Positions 50,881 to 60,237 are shown, counted from the stretch's first letter. The stretch: DNA of 64,000 bases from Lewinella sp038528965 (GCA_038528965.1 JBCBEC010000003.1:62001-126000); one strand, 5' to 3'. Made by a program: numbers and translations. Notes: a model not told the origin generated them from the sequence alone.

Positions 50881-53018
50881 GTGTTTCCTTGTCCGCAACC
50901 CGCAAATTTCGCTTAGCACTAATTGGCAATCCCAACAGCGGAAAGTCTAGTGTTTTCAATCGTCTAACCGGCCTGCAACAGCGGGTCGGCAACTTTCCCG
51001 GTGTTACCGTAGAAAAGAAAGTAGGATCCTACGAACTGAATGATCAGGAAATTGACCTGGTCGATTTTCCTGGGGCCTATAGCTTCTACCCTACTTCGCA
51101 GGATGAACGCATCGTCGTGCAAACGCTCGCAAATCCGCAAGATCAGAACTATCCGGACGCAGTGCTCTATATCGCTGATGCTACCCGCCTGGAGAAACAC
51201 CTGCTTCTCTTTACGCAAATCCGCGACTTAGGCCTGCCCACCGTACTAGCCTTGAACATGGCGGATATGGTAACGGATAGAGGCCTGGAATTGGATACCC
51301 AAACTCTTGCTAAACAGTTGGGTGTCCCCATCGTATTAGTGAGTAGCCATACCGGAGAAGGTTTTCCAGCGCTGAATCAAGCGCTCAGTCAACTCATGGA
51401 AACGGCAGAAACAACTAAAACGGAAACGTTTTACCAGCTTAGTACTGAAGAACAGGCCTTAGTGCAGGGGCTGGGAACGGCTTTCCCTGATAATTCCGCT
51501 TACCAAAATTTGCTCTTGGCGCACCACTACCAGTGGCTTCCCCACCTCAATGAGGAGCAACGCTCCGGAATTGGGTCACAGCTCAACGGTTTCAAAAGCC
51601 TGCACCATCAAGTGGATGAAACGATGCAACGTTTTGACCACTTCACGCCCATTATTAAGCGGTCTACCACAAGTAGCAGCGCTAATGGGGAAAACTCCTT
51701 AAGCGACCGGTTGGATAGCGTCCTTACCCACCGCTTTTGGGGTCCGCTGATTTTTTTAGCACTCATGTTTTTGGTCTTTCAGGCCATCTATGCCTGGGCG
51801 AACTATCCAATGGATGGTATTGACTGGATTTTTGGGCAACTCAACGACAGCATTAAAGCTGCTTTACCAGCGGCTTGGTATACGGACCTGCTTACTGACG
51901 GTATTCTGGCTGGTCTGGGTGGGGTGGTGATCTTTGTGCCACAAATTGCGATCCTGTTCTTCCTCATTACCCTCCTGGAAGAAGTGGGTTATATGGCTCG
52001 GGCGGCTTACATGTTTGACTCCCTCATGCAGTTCTTTGGCCTTAACGGCCGGAGTCTAGTGGCCTTGATCTCTAGTGGAGCCTGTGCCATTCCTGCCATC
52101 ATGAGTACGCGCACGATTGCCAATTGGAAAGAACGTCTGATTACCATTTTGGTCGCGCCCTTTATTTCTTGTTCGGCTCGTCTTCCCATATATGTGGTCT
52201 TGATTGGCTTTGCCGTGCCTGCCGGTAGTGGTGATGGTTTCTTCAACCGCCAAGGCATCGCATTTATGGGCCTTTATCTACTGGGAATATTTGCGGCACT
52301 AGGCACCGCGCTATTCTTTAAGTACGTCCTCAAGAGCAATGAGCGCAGCACACTTATGCTTGAACTACCCGAATATCGTCAGCCGCTGATGCGCAACGTC
52401 GGCCTGAACGTCTGGGAAAAGGTAAAAAGCTTCGTTGTAGAAGCGGGTAAAGTCATTTTCGTTATCTCAATTATCCTTTGGGTACTAGCCAGCTACGGGC
52501 CAAAGCAGCAAATGCTGGCCGCTGAAGAGCAGGCTCAGTCCATCGCTTTGGAGCAATCATTGGACGAAACGGCCACCAAAGACTTGGCTGCCTCGCTAAA
52601 ATTGGAAGCAAGCTACGCCGGGCACATGGGCAAGTTCATCGAGCCCGCTATTGCACCACTAGGTTTTGACTGGAAAATGGGCATCGCCATCGTTTGTAGC
52701 TTTGCTGCCCGCGAAGTTTTTGTCGGAACTATGGCTACCCTGTACAGCGTGGGCAGTATAGACTTAGATGACGATAAAAAGACGGGAATCATCGAGCGCC
52801 TAGCTGCCGAAAAAGATCCGATTACCGGCGTATCCACTTACACCCCGGCCCGCTCCATGTCTTTGTTGATCTTCTACGTTTTTGCCATGATGTGCATGAG
52901 TACCCTAGCAGTGGTAAAGCGCGAGACCAACGGTTGGAAGTGGCCCGTCATACAGTTTGTGTTTATGACAGCGCTGGCTTACGTGGCAAGTTTGGCAGTG
53001 TCCCAGTTGATGAGTTAA
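50877..53018 (+). CDS. feoB: FeoB ferrous iron transporter
   Basis: A 713-residue inner-membrane Fe(II) transporter. The N-terminal G domain has G1 GNPNSGKS (17-24), the switch region 'NFPGVTVEKK', G3 DFPG and G4 NMAD. A helical linker leads to the membrane part with the two Gate motifs (GSGACAIPAIMSTRTI and 'SFAAREVFVGTMATLYSVG') and about nine helices. 'PFISCSARLPIYVVLIG' carries the conserved Cys in the permeation path. Length is typical. Transcribed with feoA. Confidence 0.97.
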   Translation: MSVSLSATRKFRLALIGNPNSGKSSVFNRLTGLQQRVGNFPGVTVEKKVGSYELNDQEIDLVDFPGAYSFYPTSQDERIVVQTLANPQDQNYPDAVLYIADATRLEKHLLLFTQIRDLGLPTVLALNMADMVTDRGLELDTQTLAKQLGVPIVLVSSHTGEGFPALNQALSQLMETAETTKTETFYQLSTEEQALVQGLGTAFPDNSAYQNLLLAHHYQWLPHLNEEQRSGIGSQLNGFKSLHHQVDETMQRFDHFTPIIKRSTTSSSANGENSLSDRLDSVLTHRFWGPLIFLALMFLVFQAIYAWANYPMDGIDWIFGQLNDSIKAALPAAWYTDLLTDGILAGLGGVVIFVPQIAILFFLITLLEEVGYMARAAYMFDSLMQFFGLNGRSLVALISSGACAIPAIMSTRTIANWKERLITILVAPFISCSARLPIYVVLIGFAVPAGSGDGFFNRQGIAFMGLYLLGIFAALGTALFFKYVLKSNERSTLMLELPEYRQPLMRNVGLNVWEKVKSFVVEAGKVIFVISIILWVLASYGPKQQMLAAEEQAQSIALEQSLDETATKDLAASLKLEASYAGHMGKFIEPAIAPLGFDWKMGIAIVCSFAAREVFVGTMATLYSVGSIDLDDDKKTGIIERLAAEKDPITGVSTYTPARSMSLLIFYVFAMMCMSTLAVVKRETNGWKWPVIQFVFMTALAYVASLAVSQLMS

Positions 53019-53066
53019 AAAAGGAAGCGAAGTACTCGGAAAATTAGGTCTACGTATCGACGTGAT

Positions 53067-53154
53067 GATTGGGTTTGTTTTTCAATTCATCCCATTCATG
53101 GTTTCGCGGAATTAAATTCGCCTAGGTAGGACGGGGAACATTACAAACCCAATC
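53067..53154. other. 12-bp inverted repeat between convergent genes
   Basis: GATTGGGTTTGT (53067-53078) and ACAAACCCAATC (53143-53154) are perfect complements separated by 64 bases. Further partly matching pairs lie outside (gaagcgaag near 53025 with cgcttc near 53157) and inside (ggtttcgcg). Together they could fold into a long branched hairpin between feoB and the anti-sigma gene. Confidence 0.55.
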
Positions 53155-53193
53155 CTCGCTTCGTGAAACCGCCTTTAGAGAACAAACACCCTC

Positions 53194-54558
53194 CTACCCC
53201 TTAAGCTTCATGGTGTAAACCATACGCAATGGTGCGTCGCCTTCGGTTATTTCCCAGATGGGACCATTCTGTAGTAGCTCAATGGCAAAATTATTGAGGG
53301 CCACATTAGAGCTGCTAAGAACTTGGATATTGCTTGGTCGGCCGCTGGTATCAACCACAAATTGTAAGCGTATTCGAGTTCGGGGGGTATTGACTGGTGT
53401 ACGATAATCAATGTAACGTTTGAGCGCCCGAAAGCCTCCTTCAGGTTCAGCAGTTCCGGCATTTGTTGCTCGTTTTTGCCGGCGCTCTTGGCCCAGCTCC
53501 GTCACCACTACTTCATCCAAGGCTATACCCTCTTGTAGGGTGATAGTGAGTTCTTCATCAGCAGTTACCGCCACAACTTGATCTTCATAGCCCGTATAGT
53601 TGGCCGAGAGCGTTGCCCCGGAGCTTGGGATTGTTAAGCGATAAAAACCATCAAAATCGGTGATGGTCCCGTTGGCGGTCCCTTCTTCCAAAACCGTAGC
53701 ACCAATCAATGGGTAGCCTTCACTGTCCACGACATAGCCCCTGATTACCCGGAAGCCTTCTCTGGCGAGGATCTGTCCTGAATTGGTAGTCACGCTCCGA
53801 TCCAGACGATTTGGATAGCCCACCTGAGACGCCCCATCGGTATAAGTAGGAATAACATCAGGAGTTGGCGGAGGCGGAGCGGCACTTGGTGCAATAGCGG
53901 TCAACTCTTCCGTATCGTCCTGGACGGCCATCATTTCGGAAGGTGCTTCTGTTATTGGTGCATCAGCCCCTGCACTAAAGGGTTCGCTTTCCATGGCGAG
54001 GGTAAAATCTGCCGCATCCGCAAAAGAGTCCGTGGGGAAATTAGTCTCAGCTAAGACTTCCGGCTGAGCCTGGACATTACCAGGGAAATTAGCATTATTG
54101 GAGGCTTCAGAGCGTTCCGCAGTTGTGACTTGCTGTTCCGATGCCGGAAAGCTTGGCTGGGCGGGAACAGCGGGAGAAGATGATGGTCTGGTTTCCGCCA
54201 AAGCATCCGTACTTTTTTCTTGGCGTTCTGCGCGGTTCTCGCTCAATGCCATATCATTTTGTGAGGCCGACGGAAACATCAACCAACCTAGTGCTCCGAT
54301 TACCAGTACAGCGGCAGCCACCCGCCAAATTGGAAGGGTGCGCGCTTTGGCTTTCCGTTGCCCACTTATCTTTGAGCGGAGGCGACCGATACTGGCCATA
54401 TGATCGGCTTCTGCTTGCTGCTCGTAACCAGCTAAGGCATCATTCAGCAACGTATCATCACGAGCGGCCTGGCGCAATTCACGCTCTTCGCTAGCCGTGA
54501 TCTCACCACTGATCCACCGGCGGAGGAGGTCCCGTTTATGTTGTTGTTTATGATCCAC
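53194..54558 (-). CDS. Anti-sigma-like membrane protein with CarboxypepD-reg and TonB-like tail
   Basis: A 454-residue single-pass membrane protein. Residues 1-75 (RDLLRRWISGEITASEERELRQAA) look like the cytoplasmic anti-sigma segment; the helix 'WRVAAAVLVIGALGWLMF' follows at about 78-95. The periplasmic part has a long low-complexity Ala/Ser/Glu region, a carboxypeptidase-regulatory domain (about 267-345: VIRGYVVDSEGYPLIGATVLEE ... TDFDGFYRLTIP), and a C-terminal TonB-like segment 'IRLQFVVDTSGRPSNIQVLSSS'. GTG start overlapping the sigma stop by one base implies translational coupling. It likely holds the sigma factor at the membrane and senses an envelope signal. Confidence 0.83.
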   Translation of the reverse strand: MDHKQQHKRDLLRRWISGEITASEERELRQAARDDTLLNDALAGYEQQAEADHMASIGRLRSKISGQRKAKARTLPIWRVAAAVLVIGALGWLMFPSASQNDMALSENRAERQEKSTDALAETRPSSSPAVPAQPSFPASEQQVTTAERSEASNNANFPGNVQAQPEVLAETNFPTDSFADAADFTLAMESEPFSAGADAPITEAPSEMMAVQDDTEELTAIAPSAAPPPPTPDVIPTYTDGASQVGYPNRLDRSVTTNSGQILAREGFRVIRGYVVDSEGYPLIGATVLEEGTANGTITDFDGFYRLTIPSSGATLSANYTGYEDQVVAVTADEELTITLQEGIALDEVVVTELGQERRQKRATNAGTAEPEGGFRALKRYIDYRTPVNTPRTRIRLQFVVDTSGRPSNIQVLSSSNVALNNFAIELLQNGPIWEITEGDAPLRMVYTMKLKG

Positions 54559-55148
54559 TATATGACACGATTACGTGCTTGCTGTTCTTCAATACATAGC
54601 TTGAGGTTACGCCGTCCATTTTGGATGTTCGATCGCACCTTGCCCACTGTTTCCTGACGTTGTTCGGCAATCTCTTTATAGGAATGCCCTTCGTAGTAAA
54701 ACAAGTGAACACAAGCTTTTTGTTGTTCATTCAACTGCCCTAGACAATAATCTAAGGCGGGTTGACGACTATCTTCTACACTTTCTTCCTCTATTGGATG
54801 CCAATCTTCGGCCGAATGCATAAGTGCGGGGTCAAAATTTACACTCAAATCCTTCTTTTCACGCCGCAACTGCATCAGACAATGATTGCGCACAAAAGTG
54901 TGTAACCAGCTTCTGAAGTTCCGTACCTCATGCTTTGGCAACTTTTCTTGCAACTCCATGTAAATAGCCATGCTAGCGTCCTCCGCTCGTTCGTTGCTCT
55001 TCAAGTATTGCAGACACAAACCAAAAATCAGCTCTAAATAACGGTCAAAGAGATCAGCTAAGGCACCAGCTTCACCCTTCTGCTGGAAGCGTTCCAGCAG
55101 GATTTCATCGGTTTCTTCCTTTTTGTCTCCCCGTAGAAAGCGGAACAT
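54558..55148 (-). CDS. ECF-type RNA polymerase sigma factor
   Basis: A 196-residue sigma-70 family factor. Region 2 is 'DLFDRYLELIFGLCLQYLKSNERAEDASMAIYMEL', with 'NFRSWLHTFVRNHCLMQLRR' following. Region 4 is 'QKACVHLFYYEGHSYKEIAEQRQETVGKVRSNIQNGRRNLK', a helix-turn-helix for -35 recognition. It would direct transcription of an envelope regulon and be controlled by the anti-sigma protein encoded immediately downstream. Confidence 0.94.
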   Translation of the reverse strand: MFRFLRGDKKEETDEILLERFQQKGEAGALADLFDRYLELIFGLCLQYLKSNERAEDASMAIYMELQEKLPKHEVRNFRSWLHTFVRNHCLMQLRREKKDLSVNFDPALMHSAEDWHPIEEESVEDSRQPALDYCLGQLNEQQKACVHLFYYEGHSYKEIAEQRQETVGKVRSNIQNGRRNLKLCIEEQQARNRVI

Positions 55149-55347
55149 GAAATCTGACGTTGACTATTTGGTACTGGGTAAATATAGACGATACTAACGA
55201 GAATCTTATCCACCATACAGTCGGGAATCTGCATCTTGCTCCGCGTGCTTGTTTGGAGAATCCAGGCCAACTACCGTTATCTTACGATACTTCGTTGACA
55301 AAAAGGCGTATTTCAATCCCTATATATCAACGGTTAACCATCTTGCA

Positions 55348-55389
55348 CAGACGTGTTGCTCCCGATAACAATCGGGGAGCGTCTCTAAC
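55348..55389. repeat. Imperfect palindromic element copy
   Basis: Reads cagacgtgttgctcccgata then acaatcggggagcgtctcta. Inner arms gctcccgat/atcggggagc pair well. It shares ctcccgataac and the gcgtctct end with 48917-48956. It lies in the 295-base gap before the gene at 55444. Confidence 0.75.
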
Positions 55390-55407
55390 GACTATTCTAC
55401 GCTGTAC

Positions 55408-55427
55408 AGACGCATTGCAATGCGTCT
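55408..55427. repeat. Perfect 20-bp palindrome agacgcattgcaatgcgtct
   Basis: A perfect palindrome followed by 'ctaacgactat', which also follows the preceding element at 55382-55394. The two are therefore tandem copies of one dispersed element of short and long form. Such palindromes are often dispersed intergenic repeats. Confidence 0.85.
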
Positions 55428-55443
55428 CTAACGACTATCACTT

Positions 55444-56136
55444 ATGCAAAACATTCTATTCCTATCCTTGCTCCTCTCTTCCACCGCTATCTTTTGCCAG
55501 GCTAATCTGCTGGTCGGTTACTGGCAAGTAAACGAAGTAACCCTTGCCGGGGACACCCAAACTCCCGTTAGCAAGTGGTTCCATTTGGGGGAAGATGGTA
55601 ATCTCCAAGGTGGAAATGGCGGTAACATCAATATTTTTGGCACCTGGGAAAATCCTACCAAAACGGAGGTACTCTTCTTTAACCGAGAAGGAGTAGCAGA
55701 CCCAGCAGGTCCTTTCACTTTTCGTAAAGAAAAAGAACTACTGATTTTAGAACGAGAAGAAGGAGGCCTTCATATCAAAGTTACCCTGCAAGCCTTTGAA
55801 CTAGGTGATTGGCCTATTGCGCCCTGGGACCAAGTTGCCGGAGCTTGGACGCTAAGTAGTGAAACTGGCCTAAATAAAGAAGACCTCGGGTATAGTTTTA
55901 GTACCGCTTCGTTCCAATGGGATCACATCGTCGTGTTTAATGGAGACGATGATGTCACCCCTATTTGGGCTGCGCTCTGGCGAATTCATGCCCACCGGAT
56001 ACAACTAGAACTGGCACCCACGAGATACGATATCCCGTTTATGCGCTGGGACATCGAATTTACGGATGATCAAATGATCTGGACCCGGAATTTTGAAGGT
56101 AATCCGCAACGTTTGGTTTGGACCAAAAAACAGTAA
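55444..56136 (+). CDS. Hypothetical exported protein, lipocalin-like
   Basis: A 230-residue protein with signal peptide (MQNILFLSLLLSSTAIFCQA). The opening 'LLVGYWQVNEVTLAG' and two similar halves, each starting with (V/A)-G-x-W-(Q/T) (residues about 24 and 135), suggest a duplicated lipocalin/calycin-type barrel as in lipocalin-like Bacteroidota proteins. 'GTWENPTKTEVLFFNREG' and 'RWDIEFTDDQMIWTRN' are strand pairs. Function unknown. Confidence 0.75.
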   Translation: MQNILFLSLLLSSTAIFCQANLLVGYWQVNEVTLAGDTQTPVSKWFHLGEDGNLQGGNGGNINIFGTWENPTKTEVLFFNREGVADPAGPFTFRKEKELLILEREEGGLHIKVTLQAFELGDWPIAPWDQVAGAWTLSSETGLNKEDLGYSFSTASFQWDHIVVFNGDDDVTPIWAALWRIHAHRIQLELAPTRYDIPFMRWDIEFTDDQMIWTRNFEGNPQRLVWTKKQ

Positions 56137-56277
56137 GGACATTGCTAATACAACTTTTCGAACTACATCCAGAAAAGGACTCACAACAAGTGCAAGATCA
56201 TTTTGATGCGCAGAGACAGTTTTGCTGTGTTTTGACTTATTTTACAATCATTTCCAAACACACAACTACTACTGCAC

Positions 56278-58593
56278 ATGAAAAGAAGAAGAATCCAGCA
56301 ATTTCCGACATTCGATCCCATTTTAAAGCTCCTTACAGCTCTACTCATTTTTGTCTCTACTCCCGCTTTGGGGTGGAGTGGAAGCAGCTTCCTGAACGAT
56401 GAGTTAGACATCAATGGAGATGGTACACTAAATATTTTAGTACTGGGCACTAATAGTTCGCTTACGGGTGGAGAGGAATTCTCGCCAAATCGAATTACGG
56501 ATGAACTGCACAACATTTTAACAGCGGACCCTTCATTAACGGTAGACATCAATATTGTTGCTGAGGACATCCATCTGAGCAAGGTGGTTACCGTAGGTTT
56601 AGGCGGTGGCGGAACCCCCTATAACTGGACTCATCATAGTCATTCCTTGGCCCAGTACTACTATTGGCCAGAGGGACAGGAAGCTCGAATGACCAACCTC
56701 AGAGGCGAAGGTGACACCGATTGGGACTATGTAGTCATTGGTGCCGACCCTTACATCGTGTCAAAGATGCCTGGCTACTATGCTTTGGGAGTCAATAAGA
56801 TTGCAACAAAAGTTACAGAAGGGGATGCGATCCCCCTATTGCTAATGCTGTGGTCTAGTGACGTATCAGAGGGGGGATCTATTGCGCATTTTGAAGAGTT
56901 TACCTACCGAACAGCAGATGGTGCGAAAGTTCCGCTCGTTACCATTCCTGCTGGCTTGGCTTGGGATGCACTACCTGCTAATAAAAAGGATACTGCCACT
57001 TTTCATCCTACCCCCAATGGCGCATACGTGGCAGCAGCAGCTATTTATAGTCATCTGAGTGAGCAGAGTGCCACTGCAACAGCCTACGAATACGATGACG
57101 AAATTGCCGAAATTGCCAACATGACGATTTCCAATGCGCTCAATGAAACGCATTATACGGGTCTGCCCACCTTTATTTCCCCATTTAAGAGTTGCGATAT
57201 CACAGATGATGTGATCAATTATAATCATACAGGAACCAGTTCTGAGAATGGTATTCGAGCTGGTTTACAATGGGTTTTCGGTCAGGCACCCCATACCTTA
57301 CAAAATGGGGGAACACCTCCCATTGACTTAAACTATGGACGCGCCAACTCTAATTTCGAGCCCAATAAACGCTACCGAATTAATCCGGAACAATTCAACT
57401 TTTCCTTCGGGTTTCCAATGCAGGATCATGGCAATCACGGTAATACTTCCATGCTATATGGCTTGGATAGACGCCAAAGTGGCACAATGAATGACACGGA
57501 TGTGGGAACTGCTCGCTTTATGATCGAACAAGGAGAAACACCCTACGCCCGAGCTATTCCGGTACGCACCTTATTTGTGCAGATGAAAGAGATCAGTCCT
57601 GGCATTTCTGCGTACCGAGATTCCTGGCATATGCACCGCGATTTGGACAAAGCCATTGCCGCCTATATGTATACTATCCTAACGGGCAATTGTGCGCTTG
57701 GCGACGAGCCTGAAGAGCAAAACTCAGAGGAATGGCGAACCTGGATGGCGCACAAGATTGGTTTTGAAACTGCTTGGACACTAATGTACATGAAGGGTGA
57801 CGTACCTGCTTGCAGCTTATTTGTTGATGGGGATGAGGATGGTTACTTAGCATTTGAGGATTGTAACGATACGAATGCTGCTATCAACCCAGCAGCTATG
57901 GAAATACCTTACAATGGCATTGACGAGGACTGTGATCCAAACACATTGGATGATGACCTGGACCAAGATGGTTTCTTGAATGAAGATGACTGTGACGATA
58001 ACAATGCCAACATCAACCCAGATGCGGTGGAGACCCCCTACAACGGCATGGACGATGATTGTGATGCAAGCACCTTAGATGATGACTTGGACCAAGATGG
58101 TTTCTTGAACGCAGATGACTGTAACGATAACAATGCCAACGTTAACCCAGATGCGATGGAGATACCTTATAACGGCATGGACGATGACTGTGACCCAAGC
58201 ACCTTAGATGATGACCTGGATCAGGATGGCTTTCTGGATGCAGATGACTGCGATGATACCAATTCCGGCATCAATCCAGATGCTGAGGAAATTCCCAATA
58301 ATGGAATTGATGAAGATTGTGATGGTATGGATCTCATTTCATCAACCTATGAGTTGGCCGATGTCCAACTCAGTATTTATCCTAACCCAACCGTAGACAT
58401 TGTGAATATTCAGGTGTCCGGTGATCTGGAATATGAGCTAAGTTTGCACGATATACACGGAAAATTACTTTGGCGTAAAGTGAAGGCCACCACCTTATCT
58501 CTAGCTAACTTAGCTGACGGTATATACTTATTGGAAATCAAGAACTTACAGACCAATGAGCGAGTTGTGGAAAGGATCGTAAAAGGGAACTAA
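56278..58593 (+). CDS. Secreted protein with MopE-like Asp-rich repeats and T9SS type A domain
   Basis: A 771-residue secreted protein (signal ending STPALGWSG). Residues about 40-510 form an unassigned globular region with 'NILVLGTNSSLTGG' and 'FHPTPNGAYVAAAAIYSHL', which has a faint SGNH-hydrolase look, though a complete catalytic set is not visible. Residues about 515-683 hold four Asp-rich repeats of 43 residues (D-x-D-x-D-G-(F/Y)-L, then D-C-(D/N)-D, then Y-N-G-(M/I)-D-(D/E)-D-C-D), as in metal-binding MopE-type and thrombospondin-type-3 motifs. The type A sorting domain ends it (SIYPNPTVD ... DGIYLLEIKN). Confidence 0.88.
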   Translation: MKRRRIQQFPTFDPILKLLTALLIFVSTPALGWSGSSFLNDELDINGDGTLNILVLGTNSSLTGGEEFSPNRITDELHNILTADPSLTVDINIVAEDIHLSKVVTVGLGGGGTPYNWTHHSHSLAQYYYWPEGQEARMTNLRGEGDTDWDYVVIGADPYIVSKMPGYYALGVNKIATKVTEGDAIPLLLMLWSSDVSEGGSIAHFEEFTYRTADGAKVPLVTIPAGLAWDALPANKKDTATFHPTPNGAYVAAAAIYSHLSEQSATATAYEYDDEIAEIANMTISNALNETHYTGLPTFISPFKSCDITDDVINYNHTGTSSENGIRAGLQWVFGQAPHTLQNGGTPPIDLNYGRANSNFEPNKRYRINPEQFNFSFGFPMQDHGNHGNTSMLYGLDRRQSGTMNDTDVGTARFMIEQGETPYARAIPVRTLFVQMKEISPGISAYRDSWHMHRDLDKAIAAYMYTILTGNCALGDEPEEQNSEEWRTWMAHKIGFETAWTLMYMKGDVPACSLFVDGDEDGYLAFEDCNDTNAAINPAAMEIPYNGIDEDCDPNTLDDDLDQDGFLNEDDCDDNNANINPDAVETPYNGMDDDCDASTLDDDLDQDGFLNADDCNDNNANVNPDAMEIPYNGMDDDCDPSTLDDDLDQDGFLDADDCDDTNSGINPDAEEIPNNGIDEDCDGMDLISSTYELADVQLSIYPNPTVDIVNIQVSGDLEYELSLHDIHGKLLWRKVKATTLSLANLADGIYLLEIKNLQTNERVVERIVKGN
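57823..58325 (+). repeat. 129-bp in-frame tandem repeats in the secreted protein gene
   Basis: The segment beginning ga(c/t)ca(a/g)gatgg recurs at 57961, 58090 and 58219, exactly 129 bases (43 codons) apart, with a divergent first unit before. Nucleotide identity is high, indicating recent duplication. Confidence 0.88.
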
Positions 58594-58638
58594 AAGCACA
58601 CCATTGGATCTGATCACACAATAGACTTGTCAGGACCT

Positions 58639-58700
58639 AGCTGGACTTTCGGCATTTTTCCTACCGCAAACGAAGTGGTATAAATACTGAAAGTCCAGCT
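58639..58700. terminator. Hairpin between convergent genes
   Basis: AGCTGGACTTTC (58639-58650) pairs perfectly with GAAAGTCCAGCT (58689-58700), loop of 38 bases, between the stops of the secreted protein gene and der. A probable bidirectional terminator. Confidence 0.65.
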
Positions 58701-58739
58701 TACTGGTATCGTGAGGCTCCTAATGGGTAAGTTAAGATG

Positions 58740-60041
58740 CTACTTCTTCCGGAAAAATATACTGATGGGTACTCCCGTAAAATCAAAGTGATAGCGCAGC
58801 TGATTTTCCAGATAATGCTTGTAGCTATCCTTGATGTGCTTGGGGTTGTTGCAGAAGAAGGCAAAGGCTGGATAGGCAATCGGCAACTGGGTCACGTACT
58901 TGATCTTCGGTACGCGGCCACGATGCGAGGGTGGCCCGTAACGGTCGATCGAGGCCAGCATTTTATCATTCAAGACCGAAGTACGAATCCGTCGACTTCG
59001 ACTCTCGTATACTTCCAACGCCTTTTCTACCGACTTGAAAATCCGCTGCTTTTCTAGCGCGGAAACAAACACAATCGGGACATCATCAAAAGGTTCAATG
59101 CGGCGGCGGACTTCCTTTTCGTAGTCGCGTGCGGTATTGGTTTCCTTTTCCATCAGGTCCCACTTGTTGATCAGGATAACTACGCCCTTATTGCGCTTCT
59201 GAATAAGGCGGAAGATGGACATATCCTGTGATTCCACGCCTAAGGTGGCGTCAATCATCAAGATGACTACATCTGATTCATCAATGGCTTTAATGGCCCG
59301 CATGACGGAGTAAAATTCCAAATCCTCGTGTACTTTGCTCTTCTTGCGAATACCCGCCGTATCTACGAGTAGGAATTCTTTGCCAAACTTATTGTAGTGG
59401 GTGTGGATCGAATCGCGAGTGGTACCGGCAATATCGGTCACAATATTGCGCTCCTCCCCTAGTAGCGCATTGGTGAGGCTGGACTTACCTACATTGGGTT
59501 GGCCCACAATGGCTAACTTCGGAATTTCGCTCTCATCCTCTTCCGCTTCTTCGATATATTCCACCGCCGCATCGAGCAGATCCCCGCTCCCGCTACCCGT
59601 GACGGAAGACAGAAAGTAGGTCTCTTCGAAGCCCAAACTCCAAAACTCATTGGCTTCCAACTGACGTTGGCTATTGTCTACCTTATTCACGGCTAGAATG
59701 ACCGGTCTATCCGACCGGCGTAGCATTTCCGCTACTTGTTCGTCCAAATCAGTCAAGCCGGTAGTCACGTCTACCATGAAGATGATTACGGTTGCTTCTT
59801 CAATGGCAATGCGTACTTGGGAACGAATGGCCGCCTCAAATACATCATCGGAATTGCGGACAAAACCACCCGTGTCAACCACAGTAAAATTCTTGCCGTT
59901 CCAGTAACTATTGCCGTACTGCCGGTCGCGTGTTACGCCACTTTCATCATCAATAATCGCCTGTCGTTCCCCGATCAAACGGTTGAACAAAGTCGACTTT
60001 CCTACATTCGGCCTTCCTACGATGGCTACGATATTTCCCAT
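58740..60041 (-). CDS. der: Ribosome assembly GTPase Der (EngA)
   Basis: A 433-residue essential GTPase with two tandem G domains and a C-terminal KH-like domain, acting in 50S ribosomal subunit maturation. First G domain: GRPNVGKS (9-16), DTGG and NKVD. Second: GQPNVGKSS (about 182), DTAGIRKK and NKWD. The C-terminal 'RVPKIKYVTQLPIAYPAFAFFCN' and 'HYLENQLRYHFDFTGVPISIFFRKK' are typical of Der. Length is normal. The best conserved housekeeping gene in the window. Confidence 0.97.
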   Translation of the reverse strand: MGNIVAIVGRPNVGKSTLFNRLIGERQAIIDDESGVTRDRQYGNSYWNGKNFTVVDTGGFVRNSDDVFEAAIRSQVRIAIEEATVIIFMVDVTTGLTDLDEQVAEMLRRSDRPVILAVNKVDNSQRQLEANEFWSLGFEETYFLSSVTGSGSGDLLDAAVEYIEEAEEDESEIPKLAIVGQPNVGKSSLTNALLGEERNIVTDIAGTTRDSIHTHYNKFGKEFLLVDTAGIRKKSKVHEDLEFYSVMRAIKAIDESDVVILMIDATLGVESQDMSIFRLIQKRNKGVVILINKWDLMEKETNTARDYEKEVRRRIEPFDDVPIVFVSALEKQRIFKSVEKALEVYESRSRRIRTSVLNDKMLASIDRYGPPSHRGRVPKIKYVTQLPIAYPAFAFFCNNPKHIKDSYKHYLENQLRYHFDFTGVPISIFFRKK

Positions 60042-60062
60042 TCTGGTCTTTTAAGCAGAGGG

Positions 60063-60070
60063 CAAAGGTA
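60063..60070 (-). promoter_or_regulatory. Putative -7 promoter element of der
   Basis: Minus strand reads TACCTTTG, a match to TAnnTTTG, 22-29 bases upstream of the ATG at 60041. A -33 TTTG is not evident. Confidence 0.4.
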
Positions 60071-60169
60071 CAGATTGGTGGGGAGGTATGGAAGGTTTTG
60101 TAGAGATTTAGTAGACGATGAAATAGAGGCTGCACCAAAATCTAATGCGTTGATTATCATGCGAAAGGT

Positions 60170-60237
60170 CGGAGGTGGAAAATCGGAAGCTGGAGTATTT
60201 CTACAATTGCCCAACCTCCAATTTCTCACCACCGATT
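60170..60237. repeat. Inverted purine-rich repeat arms
   Basis: The plus strand has ggaggtggaaaatcggaagc followed by tggag (60170-60194), and the complementary type ctccaatttctcaccaccga (from 60216) closes it. The words match those at 43128-43220. It lies in the divergent gap between der and the MBOAT gene. Confidence 0.55.
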
